Position numbers and translations under genes: made by a program. A model generated the notes under the pieces. The model was not told where the DNA came from. It did no database searches and worked only from the letters and a program-made list of their open reading frames with translations. Source: Terriglobales bacterium (GTDB lineage: Bacteria > Acidobacteriota > Terriglobia > Terriglobales > Acidobacteriaceae). From it: DNA of 48,700 nucleotides. The stretch covers positions 1 to 48,700 of the forward strand of contig DASRFG010000036.1 in assembly GCA_035651655.1 (NCBI GenBank), in the 5' to 3' direction. Shown in pieces: positions 48,401 through 48,700 of the stretch (its first letter is position 1; every line of letters starts with the position of its first letter).

Positions 48401-48700
48401 AGCTCTTCCGGCGGCACGCCCTGCTTCTGCAGGCCGTTGATGTCGGTCTCCGCGAATACGCCGCACTTTCCTGCCACCGGGTGCAGCTTCAGGCCCTCGT
48501 AGCCCATCTCGCACAGCTTCTCGGACGGGATGCGCAGCTTGGCATTGATTTTGTCAATCACCGCGCCGGTGCCGCCCGCGCACTTGTCATTCATGGAGGG
48601 CAGCTTCTTCTTGCGCCCGGTCTCCGGATCTTCCTTGAAGATGATGATCTTGGCGTCCTGCCCGCCCAGCTCGATCACCGAGCCGCACTCGGGGTACAAC
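45433..48700 (-). CDS. Giant 2-hydroxyacyl-CoA dehydratase activase (BadF/BcrA family), 5' end missing
   Basis: At least 1088 residues; the N-terminus lies beyond the right edge (the apparent TTG start at 48699 is only the cut). Two ASKHA ATPase modules: the first is partial (LGGQDAKIIIF, NDKCAGGTG with cluster-type Cys40); the second begins at about 255 (GFIGIDGGSTSTKAVL) and has VGGQDIKIIIL and QCSAGNGYFL. A Cys-rich link (CYFCKNKCLRTF) leads to a DUF2229-like part (IGMPRALNMYSCGPFF) and an HgdB-like domain (DPCFPSKVGIPHVHNLL ... SFKCGHDAP). In known systems such activases drive an electron into a dehydratase using ATP. All domains in one chain is typical of the giant form; its substrate is not established. 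Confidence 0.9.
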   Translation of the reverse strand, partial: LYPECGSVIELGGQDAKIIIFKEDPETGRKKKLPSMNDKCAGGTGAVIDKINAKLRIPSEKLCEMGYEGLKLHPVAGKCGVFAETDINGLQKQGVPPEELMASLFESIVQQNLSVLTRGNTLRPVVLLLGGPNCYIKGMRDCWKHNIPKIWEERNYPLPEGVDPKELVRTPDNAQYFACIGAVEFGKQEDPGIGVYQGFEKLEWYITEGRAIEKAKKGGGQALAKDDTELAAFKAKYQKKKFIPSTFQPGQVVEGFIGIDGGSTSTKAVLVDKNRTILCKTYQLSRGNPIEDTQEVVAKVAKQVTDSGATLKILGVGTTGYAKDILKDAVGADVALVETVAHTQAALHFYPDADVICDVGGQDIKIIILRDGRVKDFKLNTQCSAGNGYFLQGTCESFGFKVEEFADIAFGAKSFPQFGYGCAVFMQSDIVDFQRQGWKPEEIMAGLCNVLPKNIWLYVSQIPNLSAIGTKFILQGGTQHNLAAVKSQVDFVESRFKGKDVKPEVIVHQHCGEAGAIGCAFEAVRLWENGKESEFIGLDSVASISFTTTRNEDTRCYFCKNKCLRTFIDVTTVTPNPNYKPPVKTKVPLAAGAQRLIIATCEKGTVENVDEMRVIKGNIDAIKKENPNIVEIAAKAAFKSFEPSVVADPLPKFAITAAQKRRIELMKKRADLKIGMPRALNMYSCGPFFTAYFESLGLKPENLFWSDFTNEQLYKEGAKRGAIDPCFPSKVGIPHVHNLLYAVHPKKKLDVIFFPMIDSLPSFLKHTQASRACPTVTATPASVKAAFTKESDLFKEKGVIWKDTLIALDKLPVAHRQMYEDWKDILGLAEEENYRACQQGFNALDKFDTDVMRNVGRETLKKLEAEDRLGIVLLGRPYHHDPGINHEILEEFQKLGYPVFSQDSLPIDDDIIWKLFGDEVKAGIIQHPLDVTDAWKNSYSENTSRKVWAAKYVGRHPNLVALELSSFKCGHDAPIYTVIEEVVEHTGTPYFCFKDIDENKPTGSIKIRVETIGYFLKRYREDMVREKQKKVTIDEQLKKFEEQLRAELATAEKYKYAERPASESLIQIGNLPVGGQSEANELVEMSGD

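Overview
The window reads as a chromosomal stretch of a Gram-negative, moderately GC-rich, respiring bacterium, most likely an Acidobacteriota member (Koribacter/Terriglobia-like). The pointers are the gene set rather than any marker gene: a bacillithiol BshA beside an HpnK-type deacetylase, a PQQ dehydrogenase with a diheme cytochrome, a split cytochrome b plus Rieske plus giant octaheme cytochrome operon followed by ctaA/ctaB, and a giant BadF/BcrA-type activase. No rRNA, CRISPR array, prophage or complete insertion sequence is visible. The taxonomy is inference.

Layout. 1-3.7 kb (minus strand): surface-polysaccharide export operon (Wzm permease, Wzt ATPase with a C-terminal cargo domain, a methyltransferase) running into a broken left end where a glycosyltransferase-like start is joined out of frame to a GDP-mannose-epimerase-like core. 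3.8-9.1 kb: single genes (GNAT, MOSC, secreted phosphoesterase, patatin with a membrane insert, frameshifted threonine dehydratase). 9.3-13.1 kb: succinate dehydrogenase/fumarate reductase operon with a trailing helical-repeat protein. 13.1-15.5 kb: PQQ dehydrogenase and diheme cytochrome c. 15.9-25.9 kb: response regulator, HpnK, BshA, LytS-type histidine kinase, threonine synthase, TPR membrane protein, HAD phosphatase, lytic transglycosylase, LPG-synthase-like membrane protein, NrdR. 26.1-41.1 kb (all plus strand): isocitrate dehydrogenase, ferrochelatase, then Rieske / cytochrome b / subunit IV / octaheme cytochrome c / copper-protein-like lipoprotein closed by a strong terminator, then ctaA, ctaB, an ABC exporter pair, a DUF420 (CtaM-like) protein, a small protein and a HEAT-repeat/lipoyl-like membrane protein. 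This block holds a quinol:cytochrome c oxidoreductase together with heme supply and heme A and oxidase assembly.

41.2-44.5 kb looks like an accessory insertion: visibly more A/T-rich, a translationally coupled SDR oxidoreductase plus a two-TM, beta-rich-domain methyltransferase, then about 800 bp of gene-free DNA containing a truncated tRNA and perfect hairpins. 44.5-48.7 kb (minus): a ferredoxin, a small unknown protein with an 18-bp dyad over its predicted promoter, and a giant acyl-CoA dehydratase activase that runs off the right edge.

The best candidates for something undescribed are the SDR/2TM-beta-methyltransferase pair, the unusual bc-type complex (duplicated Rieske N-terminal extension, octaheme cytochrome in place of c1), the HEAT/lipoyl hybrid, the patatin with an intramembrane insertion, and the tRNA remnant. 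All function statements come from reading motifs by eye; no searches were run.
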